A model generated the notes under the pieces. The model made no database searches. It saw nothing but the letters and a program-made list of their open reading frames with translations, and had not been told where the DNA came from. Of a DNA stretch of 64,000 nucleotides, positions 8,914 through 17,230 are shown one piece after another. Origin of the DNA: UBA4744 sp963717135 (GTDB lineage: Bacteria; Actinomycetota; Acidimicrobiia; Spongiisociales; UBA4744); the NCBI GenBank assembly GCA_963717135.1, contig CAVQVN010000009.1, positions 372,001 to 436,000 of the forward strand, written 5' to 3'. A program made the position numbers and the translations under genes. The stretch's first letter is position 1, and each line of letters opens with the position of its first letter.

Positions 8914-9347
8914 ACGTCCGCCCCTCACTTCTGGTCCAGACCGGTTCGCGTACCATCGTGCCGACCATCGTGGCCGTGTCGCTGTTTCTACTGGTGGTCG
9001 GTCACGACGCTCCGGGAGGGGGCTTCGTGGGTGGTCTCCTGGCCGGTGCCGCCCTCCTGGTGGTTTTCCTGGCGGGCGGCAGACGCGCCGTTGTCTCGCT
9101 ACTCGGGGTACCCCCCCGCTCGATTCTCGGCCTCGGTATTGCCGTGTCGGTCGCCACTGCCGCATTGGGACTCGTCTTCGGTTCTGCTTTCTTCGACGCC
9201 GGCAAGCTCACGCTCGACCTCTGGTTGGTGGGGAAGATTTCGGTGAGCTCCACGTTGGTCTTCGACATCGGCGTCTACCTCGTCGTAGTCGGATTGATCC
9301 TCACCGTGCTCAACGAGCTTGGGGATCCGGAGAGGGAGGACGCATGA
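8910..9347 (+). CDS. mrpB: Mrp Na+/H+ antiporter subunit B
   Basis: A 145-residue, four-helix MnhB-family protein with the conserved 'LFLLVVGHDAPGGGFVGG' segment near residue 25 and 'VFDIGVYLVVVGLILTVL' near the end. MrpB is a structural membrane subunit of the hetero-oligomeric cation/proton antiporter. The ATG overlaps the mrpA stop codon (ATGA), indicating translational coupling. Length is normal for a stand-alone MnhB. Confidence 0.95.
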   Translation: MNVRPSLLVQTGSRTIVPTIVAVSLFLLVVGHDAPGGGFVGGLLAGAALLVVFLAGGRRAVVSLLGVPPRSILGLGIAVSVATAALGLVFGSAFFDAGKLTLDLWLVGKISVSSTLVFDIGVYLVVVGLILTVLNELGDPEREDA

Positions 9348-9706
9348 GTCCGGTCCTGGCCCTCACCGCCGGTGCCTTGTTCGCCGCCGGTACCTACCTG
9401 ATCATGCAGCGAATCCTCACCCGCATAATCGTCGGGCTCGGGTTGATCAGCCACGGTGCCAACCTGCTTCTGCTCGGATCCGGGGGAGCGCCCGGAGCCG
9501 CTCCGATCCTGGACGGCAGCGATCAGGCGCTGGCCGACCCTCTGCCGCAGGCGTTGGTGTTGACCGCCCTGGTCATAACCTTCGGCGTCACGGCCTTCCT
9601 GTTGGCACTGGCCTACCGAAGCCAGGTGCTGACCCGTTCTGATGCGGTCGAAGACGATCTCGAGGATCGCCGCATCTCCGCGGCCCACCGGAAGGACGCG
9701 GCATGA
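9344..9706 (+). CDS. mrpC: Mrp Na+/H+ antiporter subunit C
   Basis: A 120-residue NuoK-like protein with three transmembrane helices. Typical features are 'AAGTYLIMQRILTRIIVGLG', 'ISHGANLLLLGSG', and the 'DPLPQALVLTALVITFGVTA' helix, which is conserved in MrpC/NuoK. The start overlaps the mrpB stop by four bases, and AGGGAGG lies upstream. The charged tail after residue ~105 ('DAVEDDLEDRRIS') is expected to be cytoplasmic. Confidence 0.95.
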   Translation: MSPVLALTAGALFAAGTYLIMQRILTRIIVGLGLISHGANLLLLGSGGAPGAAPILDGSDQALADPLPQALVLTALVITFGVTAFLLALAYRSQVLTRSDAVEDDLEDRRISAAHRKDAA

Positions 9707-11172
9707 GCGCCTTGATCGGACTTCTCCTGGTGATCCCGTTGGGGGCCATGGCGCTCACGCTGCTGGTACGGCATCTGGTAATTCAACGCTTCGTTTCGCT
9801 GTCCGCCTCGGCAACCACGTTGGTCATCAGCCTGATCGTCCTGGTAAACGTCGATGCCAACGGAACCGCTCTGTTGAACGTTGGCGGTTGGGGACCGTCG
9901 ATCGGGATCACGCTGGTCGCCGATCGTTTCGCGGCTCTCATGCTGAGTGTTTCGGCGGCTGCCTTGTTGGGGGTGCTGGCCTTCGCAGTGGGCCAGCGCG
10001 AAAACGATCAGGCCTTCCCGGCCTTTCACGCCGTCTATCAAACCCTGGCCGCCGGTGTGGTGCTCGCCTTTCTCACCGGGGACCTTTTCACCCTGTTCGT
10101 GGCATTCGAGGTAATGCTCACCGCCAGCTACGTGCTGATCACTCACCGCTCCGGCGCCCAGCAAGTGCGAGCGACGATCACCTACGTCGTCGTCGGCCTG
10201 GTTGCCTCAGGGCTGTTTCTGGTCGCCATCAGTTTGCTGTATGCCGCCACCGGGACCGTCAACCTGGCCGGCCTGGCGGACCGGCTCGACACTATCGATC
10301 CGGCCTTACGCGCCGGTCTCGGGTGGCTCCTGTTCATGGTGTTCGGCATCAAAGCGGCCATCTTCCCGCTCTTCTTCTGGCTGCCCGACTCGTACCCGAC
10401 GGCGGTGACGCCGGTGACGGCCATCTTCGCCGGGTTACTCACCAAGGTTGGGGTCTACGCCATCATCCGCACCCAGACCCTCCTGTTTCCGGGTAGTGAG
10501 CCCTCGACGCCGATACTGGTGATCGCCGGCCTGACCATGGTGATCGGGGTTTTGGGAGCAATTGCCCAGGGGGACATCAAGCGGATCCTGTCGTTCCACA
10601 TCATCAGCCAGATCGGCTACATGATCATGGGCCTCGGCTTCTTCACCGTCGCCGGAGTCGCCGCGGCCATCGTGTTCATCGTCCATCAGGTGGTGGTGAA
10701 GACTGTGATGTTCCTGGTCGGGGGTCTGGTTGAGACGGCTTCGGGGACGGGCCGGTTGAAAGACGTCACCGGCGTTCTGCACCGCTTCCCCATCATCGCC
10801 TTTCTGTTCCTCCCGGCCGCGTTCAGCCTGGCCGGGCTTCCCCCGTTCTCGGGTTTCGTGGGCAAGCTGGCCTTGATCCAGGCCGGGTTCGACGCCGGCC
10901 GGTGGATCGTGGTGGGTGTCTCCTTGTTTGCCAGCCTCCTCACTCTCTTCTCGATGACCAAGATCTGGTCCGGAGCGTTCTGGGGAACACCAACGTCGAA
11001 TCTGGTGCGCACTCCGGCCCGCACCACACTGATTGCCACCGGTGGGTTGGTGGCGTTGAGCCTGGCGATCGGACTGGCCGGACAACCCCTGCTGGAAATC
11101 GCCACCCGGGCGGCCTCCGATCTCCTGGGCCGGGAGGCGTACAGCGCCGCAATCTTCGGAGTTGCCACATGA
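9703..11172 (+). CDS. mrpD: Mrp Na+/H+ antiporter subunit D
   Basis: A 489-residue NuoN/NuoM-like antiporter subunit. The proton-pathway signatures are visible: 'LFVAFEVMLTASYVLI' with the conserved helix-5 glutamate, 'GIKAAIFPLFFWLPDSYPTA' with the conserved lysine, 'TKVGVYAIIRTQTLL', and 'DIKRILSFHIISQIGYMIMG'. Length is normal. It overlaps mrpC by four bases. Together with MrpA it forms the proton-translocating part of the complex. Confidence 0.95.
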   Translation: MSALIGLLLVIPLGAMALTLLVRHLVIQRFVSLSASATTLVISLIVLVNVDANGTALLNVGGWGPSIGITLVADRFAALMLSVSAAALLGVLAFAVGQRENDQAFPAFHAVYQTLAAGVVLAFLTGDLFTLFVAFEVMLTASYVLITHRSGAQQVRATITYVVVGLVASGLFLVAISLLYAATGTVNLAGLADRLDTIDPALRAGLGWLLFMVFGIKAAIFPLFFWLPDSYPTAVTPVTAIFAGLLTKVGVYAIIRTQTLLFPGSEPSTPILVIAGLTMVIGVLGAIAQGDIKRILSFHIISQIGYMIMGLGFFTVAGVAAAIVFIVHQVVVKTVMFLVGGLVETASGTGRLKDVTGVLHRFPIIAFLFLPAAFSLAGLPPFSGFVGKLALIQAGFDAGRWIVVGVSLFASLLTLFSMTKIWSGAFWGTPTSNLVRTPARTTLIATGGLVALSLAIGLAGQPLLEIATRAASDLLGREAYSAAIFGVAT

Positions 11173-11432
11173 TCGCCGCCACCAATGTCGCCTTTGCCCT
11201 TTTCGGTTTGGGAGCCGTTTTGTCCGTCTACCGACTGGGCCGCGGCCCAAGTCTGGCCGATCGCATGGTGGCCCTCGACACGCTGTTGTTCATCGGGGCG
11301 GCAGCCCTGGGCACCTTCGTCGTCCGAACCGGCGAGACGGCGTTTGTCCCGGTAATCGTGGTCATCGCTCTCGTGGCCTTCATCGGAACACTGGTCGTCG
11401 CCCGCGCCATTGAGAACGAGGGGCAGCCATGA
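11169..11432 (+). CDS. mrpF: Mrp Na+/H+ antiporter subunit F
   Basis: An 87-residue MnhF-family protein with three hydrophobic segments. The conserved 'RLGRGPSLADRMVALDTL' loop near residues 24-41 is the family hallmark. The ATG overlaps the mrpD stop by four bases. In most mrp operons mrpE lies between D and F; here it is missing from that place and reappears fused behind mrpG. Confidence 0.93.
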   Translation: MIAATNVAFALFGLGAVLSVYRLGRGPSLADRMVALDTLLFIGAAALGTFVVRTGETAFVPVIVVIALVAFIGTLVVARAIENEGQP

Positions 11433-12286
11433 TCGATGTAGTAGCGGCCATCGCGGTCGTGATCAGCGGGGTGCTGGCGGCACTGGCCGGCTTGGCTTTG
11501 CTTCGGTTTCCCGATGCGGTCACCCGGCTTCACGCCTCGGCCAAATCGGCCACCATCGGGTTGATCGCCGCAACACTGGCCGCCGCCATAGAGGTCGATA
11601 CGATCGGAGCGGGAGTCCTGCTGATCCTGGTCGCCGCCTTGCTGTTTCTGTCTGCACCGATCGCCAGCAGTCTCCTGGCCCGGGCGGCCTACCACGATTC
11701 CGCGACCGAACTCTTTCTGCCGGGTCGCAACGATCTGGCGACGGCCCCCATCAGCGCCCAACCGGCCTCACCCGACGAGCGTCCCGGCCAGGCGAGCCTG
11801 CTGATCGGATGGTTGTTCGTTGTGTGGATCGCGCTCTTTGCGTCCCCGTCTGCCGGGGTCTTGATCGGAGCGCTGGCGGTAGGTATCGGTGTCTCGCTGG
11901 CTTTGCCCGGATTCCGCCCCCGGTGGCCACGAGGCCTCCTCAGACCCATTGCCGTCTTGCGATTCTTTGCCGTTCTCATGCGATCTCTGGTGCTGGCGAA
12001 CATCAGCGTCGCCCGCGCCGTAGTCGATCGGCGGCCGCTGCAACCTGCCATCGTCCGGATTCCGATTCGAGTTACCACTCCAACCGAAACCACATTGCTG
12101 GCCAATTCGGTGACGTTCACTCCCGGCTCTGTAGCCATTGAGCTCTCCGGTCGCGACCTCTTCGTCCACGTTCTCGACCTGCGTGACGAGGACGCTTTCC
12201 GGGCGGATATCGATCGGCTCGAGACCAGCATCATTGCCGCCTTCGGAACCCGCCGAGAGCGGTCAATCCTGGACTCGGATGGTTGA
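11429..12286 (+). CDS. Mrp antiporter subunit G-E fusion protein
   Basis: A 285-residue protein that reads as two Mrp subunits in one chain. Residues ~1-92 are MnhG, with the hallmark 'LLRFPDAVTRLHASAKSATI'. Residues ~115-270 are MnhE: 'LIGWLFVVWIALFASPSAGV', 'LVLANISVARAVVDRRPL', 'LLANSVTFTPGSVAIEL' and 'DLFVHVLDLRDEDAFRADI'. A polar linker (about 93-114, 'LATAPISAQPASPDERPGQ') joins them. No internal start or stop suggests two genes. It overlaps mrpF by four bases and closes the operon, so all seven subunits are encoded in six genes. Confidence 0.9.
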   Translation: MIDVVAAIAVVISGVLAALAGLALLRFPDAVTRLHASAKSATIGLIAATLAAAIEVDTIGAGVLLILVAALLFLSAPIASSLLARAAYHDSATELFLPGRNDLATAPISAQPASPDERPGQASLLIGWLFVVWIALFASPSAGVLIGALAVGIGVSLALPGFRPRWPRGLLRPIAVLRFFAVLMRSLVLANISVARAVVDRRPLQPAIVRIPIRVTTPTETTLLANSVTFTPGSVAIELSGRDLFVHVLDLRDEDAFRADIDRLETSIIAAFGTRRERSILDSDG

Positions 12287-12356
12287 GCGTTCCGGGCAGA
12301 CCATCGAACCGCTGGAGGTGAAAACCGCCGGCAGGCTTGCCGTCTAGGATCAACCC

Positions 12357-13031
12357 GTGCCCGAACTGCCCCTCGGCACCGTCACGTTCGCCTTCACGGA
12401 CATTGAAGGATCGACGGTGCTCCTCAAGCGACTGGGCGACGGCTACGGCGACGTCCTGGCGGCCCATCGGCGGCTGGTGCGCGCCGCCTTCACCGGGCAT
12501 GGCGGCATCGAGGTCGACACACAGGGGGACGCGTTCTTCTTTGTCTTTGTGCGTGCCCGGGACGCGGTTGCGGCGGCCGCAAATGTACAACGCGTCCACG
12601 TCACTCACCCGTGGCCGCCCGGAGTAGAGGTTCGCGTGCAGGTGGGCTTGCACACGGGTGAGCCGACCCTCGGCGAGGAGGGCTATCTGGGGCTCGACGT
12701 GGTGCGCGCCGCCCGCCTGTGCAGCGTCGGCCGGGGCGGCCAGGTGCTCCTCTCCGAGACGACCCGCGCCCTCGTTGGCTCGACGCTGCCCCCGGGTGTC
12801 TCACTATTTCCGCTGGGTGAGCGCCACCTCAAGGACATCGACGAGCCCGAACGGGTCTACGAACTTGAAATCGAGGGCGTGGAACCACCGCCGGCGCCGA
12901 CCGTCGAAGCCCCGGAACGCGTCTCACCCTCCGAGCGAAAAGCCCGCCAGAAGCAGTGGGAGGCGGACTTCGAGCAGGGGTGGAGGACTATGTGGAGCGA
13001 GCTACGAAGGACATCGCGGAGCGAACCATGA
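12357..13031 (+). CDS. Class III adenylate/guanylate cyclase domain protein
   Basis: A 224-residue protein whose first ~165 residues are a class III cyclase homology domain. Both metal-binding aspartates are present ('TFAFTDIEGSTVLLKRLGD' and 'VDTQGDAFFFVF'), with 'VQVGLHTGEPT' and the transition-state region 'GLDVVRAARL'. In the last motif the arginine is kept but the usual asparagine position is valine, as in a divergent actinobacterial subgroup. The C-terminal ~45 residues are charged and proline-rich ('PPPAPTVEAPERVSPSERKA'). GTG start, weak RBS. It would make cAMP or cGMP if active. Confidence 0.85.
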   Translation: MPELPLGTVTFAFTDIEGSTVLLKRLGDGYGDVLAAHRRLVRAAFTGHGGIEVDTQGDAFFFVFVRARDAVAAAANVQRVHVTHPWPPGVEVRVQVGLHTGEPTLGEEGYLGLDVVRAARLCSVGRGGQVLLSETTRALVGSTLPPGVSLFPLGERHLKDIDEPERVYELEIEGVEPPPAPTVEAPERVSPSERKARQKQWEADFEQGWRTMWSELRRTSRSEP

Positions 13032-13225
13032 GAAGCCTCGACCATCAGACGTCCCGACCCGGAGCTGAGGACGCAGGGCCGGGGGCGTGGACGCTATCGC
13101 CGTCAACGCGGGCGAGTTAATGAAACTGATCGAGGGCGAGATCCGCCGGGCCCGGGACGACCCACCCGACGGCGGGGGCGGGTAGATGCTGGTCGGGCCA
13201 CGGACGGCCAACCCAACTCACGTCA

Positions 13226-13603
13226 TCAGACAAATGCCAGAGCCAGCAAGGCCAGGGCAGGCGGGACCCCCTGGACGAGTGCAGCCCGTGCCATGGTCCG
13301 GCGAGCCACGAACAGCACCACGGCCGCGCCCAGCATGAACAGACAGCAATATCCCAGCAGGGTCGTGCGACCGGCGATGTCGGTAGCCACCAGGATCGCC
13401 CCGGCAATGGCCCCCATGGCCAGGAAGAGGTTGTAGTAGCCCTGGTTCTGCATGGCAAAGGCCAGGGTGTCGGCTTCTTCCTGGGAGGACACCCCGAACC
13501 GCTTCCAGATGGCGGGTCGGCGCCATCGAATCGACTCCATCAGCCAGAAGCCGAGGTGTACCACACCGGCCAGGACTCCGAACACCACCGCCATCACCGT
13601 CAT
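13226..13603 (-). CDS. DUF1304 family membrane protein
   Basis: A 125-residue four-helix membrane protein of the DUF1304 type, recognisable by 'HLGFWLMESIRWRRPAIWKR', 'FAMQNQGYYNLFLAMGAIAG' and 'RTTLLGYCCLFMLGAAVVL'. The ATG at 13603 is chosen because AAGGAG lies just upstream and hydrophobicity begins there; the longer frame to 13708 adds an unlikely N-terminus. The function of the family is unknown. It is divergent from the ASCH gene. Confidence 0.85.
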   Translation of the reverse strand: MTVMAVVFGVLAGVVHLGFWLMESIRWRRPAIWKRFGVSSQEEADTLAFAMQNQGYYNLFLAMGAIAGAILVATDIAGRTTLLGYCCLFMLGAAVVLFVARRTMARAALVQGVPPALALLALAFV

Positions 13604-13789
13604 TGCACTCCTTCCAGGTTCCGTCAGTCTACGAACACCGCCGGTTGGTGCCGGCGCGGTCTTCGTTTGATAGCTTGCGACCATGAACAGGAACGCCACT
13701 GCCGTCAACGAATCCCCGGCGACCGGCGAAGCGATCGCCGCCCAGCCTCAGTGGGAATTCGTGTCCGGGTCGGGCTCTGCCCCCCAACG

Positions 13790-14260
13790 ATGACCAGCCC
13801 ACCGAGTGGACCGATCGAGGATTTCTGGGCGGAGTTCGTGGCGGCCACCGGCACCGACACCTCCTATACGGCCTGGGCGTTCGGGGCCGGCGACGATCCA
13901 GACCAACAGACACGGCTGGGCCGGCTGGTCCTAGAAGGACCGAAACGGGCCACAACCGGGCGGTTGGCCGACTACGAGAACGAGGAAGCGCTCCCCAAGC
14001 CAGGTGAATACAGCATCATCCTCGATGGTGCCGGTACGCCACTTTGCATCATTGAGACAACCCGGATCGAAGTGCGCCGACTCGACGATATCGACGAGGA
14101 CTTCGCCTGGATCGAAGGCGAAGGCGATCGCACCCTAGCCTGGTGGCGAGACGCTCATGTGGGTTTCTTCGAGCGGGTAGGTACGCCGATCGACCCAGAC
14201 ACCCCGTTGGTCCTGGAATGGTTCGACGTCGTCTGGCCGGAGCTCACCGTGCCTGACTGA
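13790..14260 (+). CDS. ASCH domain protein
   Basis: A 156-residue ASCH-domain protein (PUA-like fold). Typical parts are 'IEDFWAEFVAATG', 'KRATTGRLADYENEEALPKP', 'IILDGAGTPLCIIETTRIEV' and 'DEDFAWIEGEGDRTLAWWRD'. ASCH domains bind RNA or nucleotide-like ligands, and some members of this length class hydrolyse N4-acetylcytidine; which applies here cannot be decided. The ATG at 13790 starts a normal family-length protein. No RBS is obvious. Convergent with the SLH gene. Confidence 0.85.
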   Translation: MTSPPSGPIEDFWAEFVAATGTDTSYTAWAFGAGDDPDQQTRLGRLVLEGPKRATTGRLADYENEEALPKPGEYSIILDGAGTPLCIIETTRIEVRRLDDIDEDFAWIEGEGDRTLAWWRDAHVGFFERVGTPIDPDTPLVLEWFDVVWPELTVPD

Positions 14261-14338
14261 TGATGCGCGTGAGGTGCAACCACCGTGCCCGGGTCTCGCC
14301 GTGGTTCGACCCGGTCGGATGCGTCGGTGACTCTCACC

Positions 14339-14365
14339 GAGCCGGTCGTCGGGGAGATCCGGCTC
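14339..14365. terminator. Possible bidirectional terminator hairpin
   Basis: GAGCCGG (14339-14345) pairs with CCGGCTC (14359-14365) around a 13-base loop, in the space between the convergent ASCH and SLH genes. It touches the stop codon of the leftward gene. There is no T-tract, so this is a weak call. Confidence 0.3.
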
Positions 14366-15974
14366 AGTCGATGGTTGAATTGCCGACCTGGATCGGTCCG
14401 CTTCCCAGGTAGAAGATGCCCGGGAAACCGGCGGTCTCGAATCCATCGCTCGGATTGCGGCGCAGTGTGGAGTCCCGGATGATCAAATGACCGGAACGAT
14501 CGTTGCTGACGAAGAACACCGCACCGCCGCCCTCATTGGCATGGTTGTCTTCGATGACCGTGTCGATGATCGTCAGCGTGAATGTGTTGCCGTCGTTGTA
14601 GATGGCTCCTCCGCTCCCCCCTCCCGGAGTACCGCTTCTCTGCGGGTTGGCGCCATAGCCGATGGCGTCGTTATGGGCGAAAAAGCTGTTGATCACGGTC
14701 CAGGAAACACCGATGCTGCTGAGGCCCCCGCCGTTGGAACAGACATTGCCGAGGTCGGGTCGTCCCCCGAAGGTGCTGTTGACCACGTAGACCGGTTGCC
14801 CGTTGAACTGGCTGAAGACTCGTATGGCTGCGCCGCCGACATCGGGCCCGACGTCGTCGCACACGTTGTTGAAGAACCTCGAGTTCACGACCTTGAAACG
14901 ACCACCGCGCACCCAGATGGCCCCTCCACCATCGAACTCGGCTCCCCGGCTGTTGCCCCCGACGAAAGTGAGGTTCTGTACCGTGAGCCGGGGATGATCC
15001 TGATTCTGGCAGTGTGAGGTGGTCCAAACCTGGTCGGGGTCGCAGGTATTCATGTAGAGGATCCGGCGGACCCCACCTCCAGAAAGGGTGACCAACCCTC
15101 CCCCGTCGATGACGATCTCGGGACCGGTGTTGTTGAACACCTTGGCCGTCTGGTCCATGACGATCGTGATCGGGTCGGGACCACAGTCGAAGACGATCAC
15201 CCCTCCCCGGGCGACCGCCTCAACTACCGCGGGTGAGGTGCACCCGGTCGGTGTGCCGTTGCCGATCACGGTGTCCGGGTTGGAGACGTCTGCGGCTCGC
15301 GCCTCTGTCGGGATCGGAGCGGTCCCATTCGGGTTGCCGGCGACCGGCAGGAGCCGCGGGGGTGGAACAATCGGATCGAGGCCCAGAGCCCGGGCTAGGA
15401 AGGTCGCCATCTGAGCGCGCGTGACCGGAGCATTCGGACAGAACTCTGTGGCCCGACAGCCGCGGGTGATACCCGCCGCCGCCAACCGGTTGATATCGTC
15501 AAAGAACTCCCCGGCCGAGTCGGTAAACGGCGAAACGGTCGTCGCCGGCAAACCGAGCGCCCGATTGAGAAACGCCGCCATCTGCCCGCGGGTGACCGGA
15601 GCATTCGGACAGAACTCTGTGGCCCGACAGCCGCGGGTGATACCCGCCGCCGCCAACCGGTTGATATCGTCAAAGAACTCCCCGGCCGAGTCGGTAAACG
15701 GCGAAACGGTCGTCGCCGGCAAACCGAGCGCCCGATTGAGAAACGCCGCCATCTGCCCGCGCGTGACCGCCGCATTCGGACAGAAACGATCCTGGCTGCA
15801 TCCCCTGGTGATGTCCAGTGCGGCGATCGCTTCTATGTTGGGTTCGTGCTCGAGGCCGTCATCGTCGATGAACGTGCCACCCGGTGGCAGAGCCGCCAGG
15901 GCCAGAGGAGCGACCAGGACAACGGCCAGCAGGACCATCCCTGCCAGGTAAAGGGGGCGTTTGGTCATCGTCAT
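14364..15974 (-). CDS. Secreted SLH-repeat / right-handed beta-helix surface protein
   Basis: A 536-residue exported protein. A signal peptide ('LYLAGMVLLAVVLVAPLALA') ends near residue 28. Three S-layer-homology-type repeats follow (~40-210), each with 'ITRGC..' and 'FCPNA.VTR.QMA.FL.RALG'. The rest is rich in short beta-strands with 'IVIDGGGLVTLSGGG', 'VNSRFFNNVCDD' and 'VIEDNHANEGGGAVFF', typical of pectate-lyase-like parallel beta-helices. SLH repeats usually tether proteins to the cell wall. The start at 15974 follows AGGTGG; the frame continues open to 16235 but that extension has no coding character. Repeats 1-2 are an exact DNA duplication. Confidence 0.8.
   Translation of the reverse strand: MTMTKRPLYLAGMVLLAVVLVAPLALAALPPGGTFIDDDGLEHEPNIEAIAALDITRGCSQDRFCPNAAVTRGQMAAFLNRALGLPATTVSPFTDSAGEFFDDINRLAAAGITRGCRATEFCPNAPVTRGQMAAFLNRALGLPATTVSPFTDSAGEFFDDINRLAAAGITRGCRATEFCPNAPVTRAQMATFLARALGLDPIVPPPRLLPVAGNPNGTAPIPTEARAADVSNPDTVIGNGTPTGCTSPAVVEAVARGGVIVFDCGPDPITIVMDQTAKVFNNTGPEIVIDGGGLVTLSGGGVRRILYMNTCDPDQVWTTSHCQNQDHPRLTVQNLTFVGGNSRGAEFDGGGAIWVRGGRFKVVNSRFFNNVCDDVGPDVGGAAIRVFSQFNGQPVYVVNSTFGGRPDLGNVCSNGGGLSSIGVSWTVINSFFAHNDAIGYGANPQRSGTPGGGSGGAIYNDGNTFTLTIIDTVIEDNHANEGGGAVFFVSNDRSGHLIIRDSTLRRNPSDGFETAGFPGIFYLGSGPIQVGNSTID
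15421..15762 (-). repeat. Two exact 171-bp tandem repeats inside the SLH region
   Basis: Unit 1 is 15421-15591 and unit 2 is 15592-15762. By eye they are identical except the last base (G versus C). Each unit is 57 codons and encodes one SLH-type repeat, so the reading frame is kept. The flanking SLH repeat beyond 15763 is clearly diverged, which indicates recent duplication of the central repeat, or ongoing copy-number variation. Confidence 0.95.
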
Positions 15975-16077
15975 GCAATCTACCACCTGGTGATCAAACG
16001 ACCACAGATAGTGAGAATTCCTGATCAGGGGGAAGCGTGAGGTAGGGGTCCGTGGGGTCGGGTGATGGAATGGCACC

Positions 16078-16617
16078 TCATTGCTCGGGATCCGGCGATT
16101 GAGGTTGATCACCGACCTCCGCCAGCCGTTCTTCAACGTGATAGCGCACGAGGTAGTCGGGGTCCCCGAGTGCCGCCACCAGAACCGCTTCCAGGTCCGG
16201 GTGCCTGTGGCCACGCAGGGCCACAGCTGCGCCAACCCGAAGCCAGTGGTTCTGGCTCCTCAGAATGCGCATCAGCCGCTCCGTGATCTCAGGTCGACGG
16301 ATCGCTCCCAACCCTGAGCACACGAACGGGTTGTCATCCCAACGATCATCTGCGAAAGCAGCCAGAAACTCTTCGGGGAAGGCACGAGCGACCTGGTGGG
16401 ACGCCCACCCGAGGTTGTCCAGCAACAGTCGGTCCGAGGTACCTTCGGGCACAACCACTCGCAGCTCGCCGGTCAGCTCTTGGTAGAGACGGTGCACCGA
16501 CTCGGGGCCGGTGGCGATCCAGGCGGCGATCGCCTCGTCTGTTCCGTCAACCACGACCCGCGTGAAAAGACGGTCGGAGTCGAGATCGCCGGGCACGGAC
16601 GCGAGGCTAGCCAACAC
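16078..16617 (-). CDS. Hypothetical protein with HEAT-like C-terminus
   Basis: About 179 residues from a GTG at 16617; the exact start is uncertain because the frame is open to 16797. The C-terminal half has helical repeats resembling HEAT/PBS-lyase repeats: 'ITERLMRILRSQNHWLRVGA', 'AVALRGHRHPDLEAVLVAAL' and 'GDPDYLVRYHVEERLAEVG'. The N-terminal half ('GTDEAIAAWIATGPESVHRL', 'TSDRLLLDNLGWASHQVARA') is unrecognised. It is divergent from the TfoX-like gene. A protein-interaction role is a guess from the repeats. Confidence 0.6.
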   Translation of the reverse strand: MLASLASVPGDLDSDRLFTRVVVDGTDEAIAAWIATGPESVHRLYQELTGELRVVVPEGTSDRLLLDNLGWASHQVARAFPEEFLAAFADDRWDDNPFVCSGLGAIRRPEITERLMRILRSQNHWLRVGAAVALRGHRHPDLEAVLVAALGDPDYLVRYHVEERLAEVGDQPQSPDPEQ

Positions 16618-16668
16618 CGGAATGTTGCGTTGGGTAGGCTTGCGGCGCTCACCCAGGAGAAGACACGC

Positions 16669-17034
16669 ATGCCCGGAGGATCCCAGTATGAGGGCCCCAC
16701 GGTCGCACTCGAGCTGTACACAGCCGCGGTTGATGCCAGCTCCATCCACTCGGAGGTCAAAGGCGCCAAGAACCCGTACACGTCGCGCAATGGCCACATG
16801 TTCAGCTTCCTCGACAGAGACGGAACGATGGCCCTTCGCCTATCGGACGACCTTCGAGAAGAATTCATGGCTGCGTATGACGGCGGGCCCGTCATTCAGT
16901 ACGGAAGCGTTATGCGAGGCTACGTATCGATCCCGTCCGATCTTCTCGAAGACACCGAAGCGGCTGCTTCCTGGCTCGATCGTGCCTACGAGTGGATCGG
17001 CACGCTTCCTCCGAAACCCACGAAGAAGGCCTAG
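16669..17034 (+). CDS. TfoX/Sxy N-terminal-like domain protein
   Basis: A 121-residue single-domain protein. 'NGHMFSFLDRDGTMALRLSD', 'EEFMAAYDGGPVIQYG' and 'MRGYVSIPSDLLEDTE' followed by 'WLDRAYEWIGTLPPKPTKKA' fit the small TfoX_N/YjbR-like fold found as a stand-alone protein in many bacteria. AGGAGA precedes the ATG at 16669. The function of stand-alone members is not established, and nothing nearby suggests competence genes. Confidence 0.65.
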   Translation: MPGGSQYEGPTVALELYTAAVDASSIHSEVKGAKNPYTSRNGHMFSFLDRDGTMALRLSDDLREEFMAAYDGGPVIQYGSVMRGYVSIPSDLLEDTEAAASWLDRAYEWIGTLPPKPTKKA

Positions 17035-17230
17035 TCCGCCTATTCCAAAGCCGATCTGATCCGCGTGGGAAGACGTGCGGGTGACACCCGTTTGACCCGC
17101 GCCCGACGTTGGAATCTTCTTAAGGTCGCCGGCCGGCGCGACCTCTTGCCCGCCCGGACGCGTCAACCCATTCGACGAGCACGATGGGCTTCGTATACGG
17201 TTGAGAGAGCTGCAACAGGAGGAAGCATCG

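Noticed and set aside
13087..13185. 32-codon GTG frame after the cyclase gene ('GELMKLIEGEIRRARDD')
   Set aside because: Too short, no ribosome-binding site and a low-complexity end; not supportable.
15421..15762. Tandem repeats considered as a CRISPR or VNTR locus
   Set aside because: There are only two 171-bp units with no spacers, in frame with an SLH protein; this is a gene-internal duplication.
15975..16235. N-terminal extension of the SLH protein frame
   Set aside because: The extra 87 codons lack coding character and would bury the signal peptide. AGGTGG precedes the ATG at 15974.
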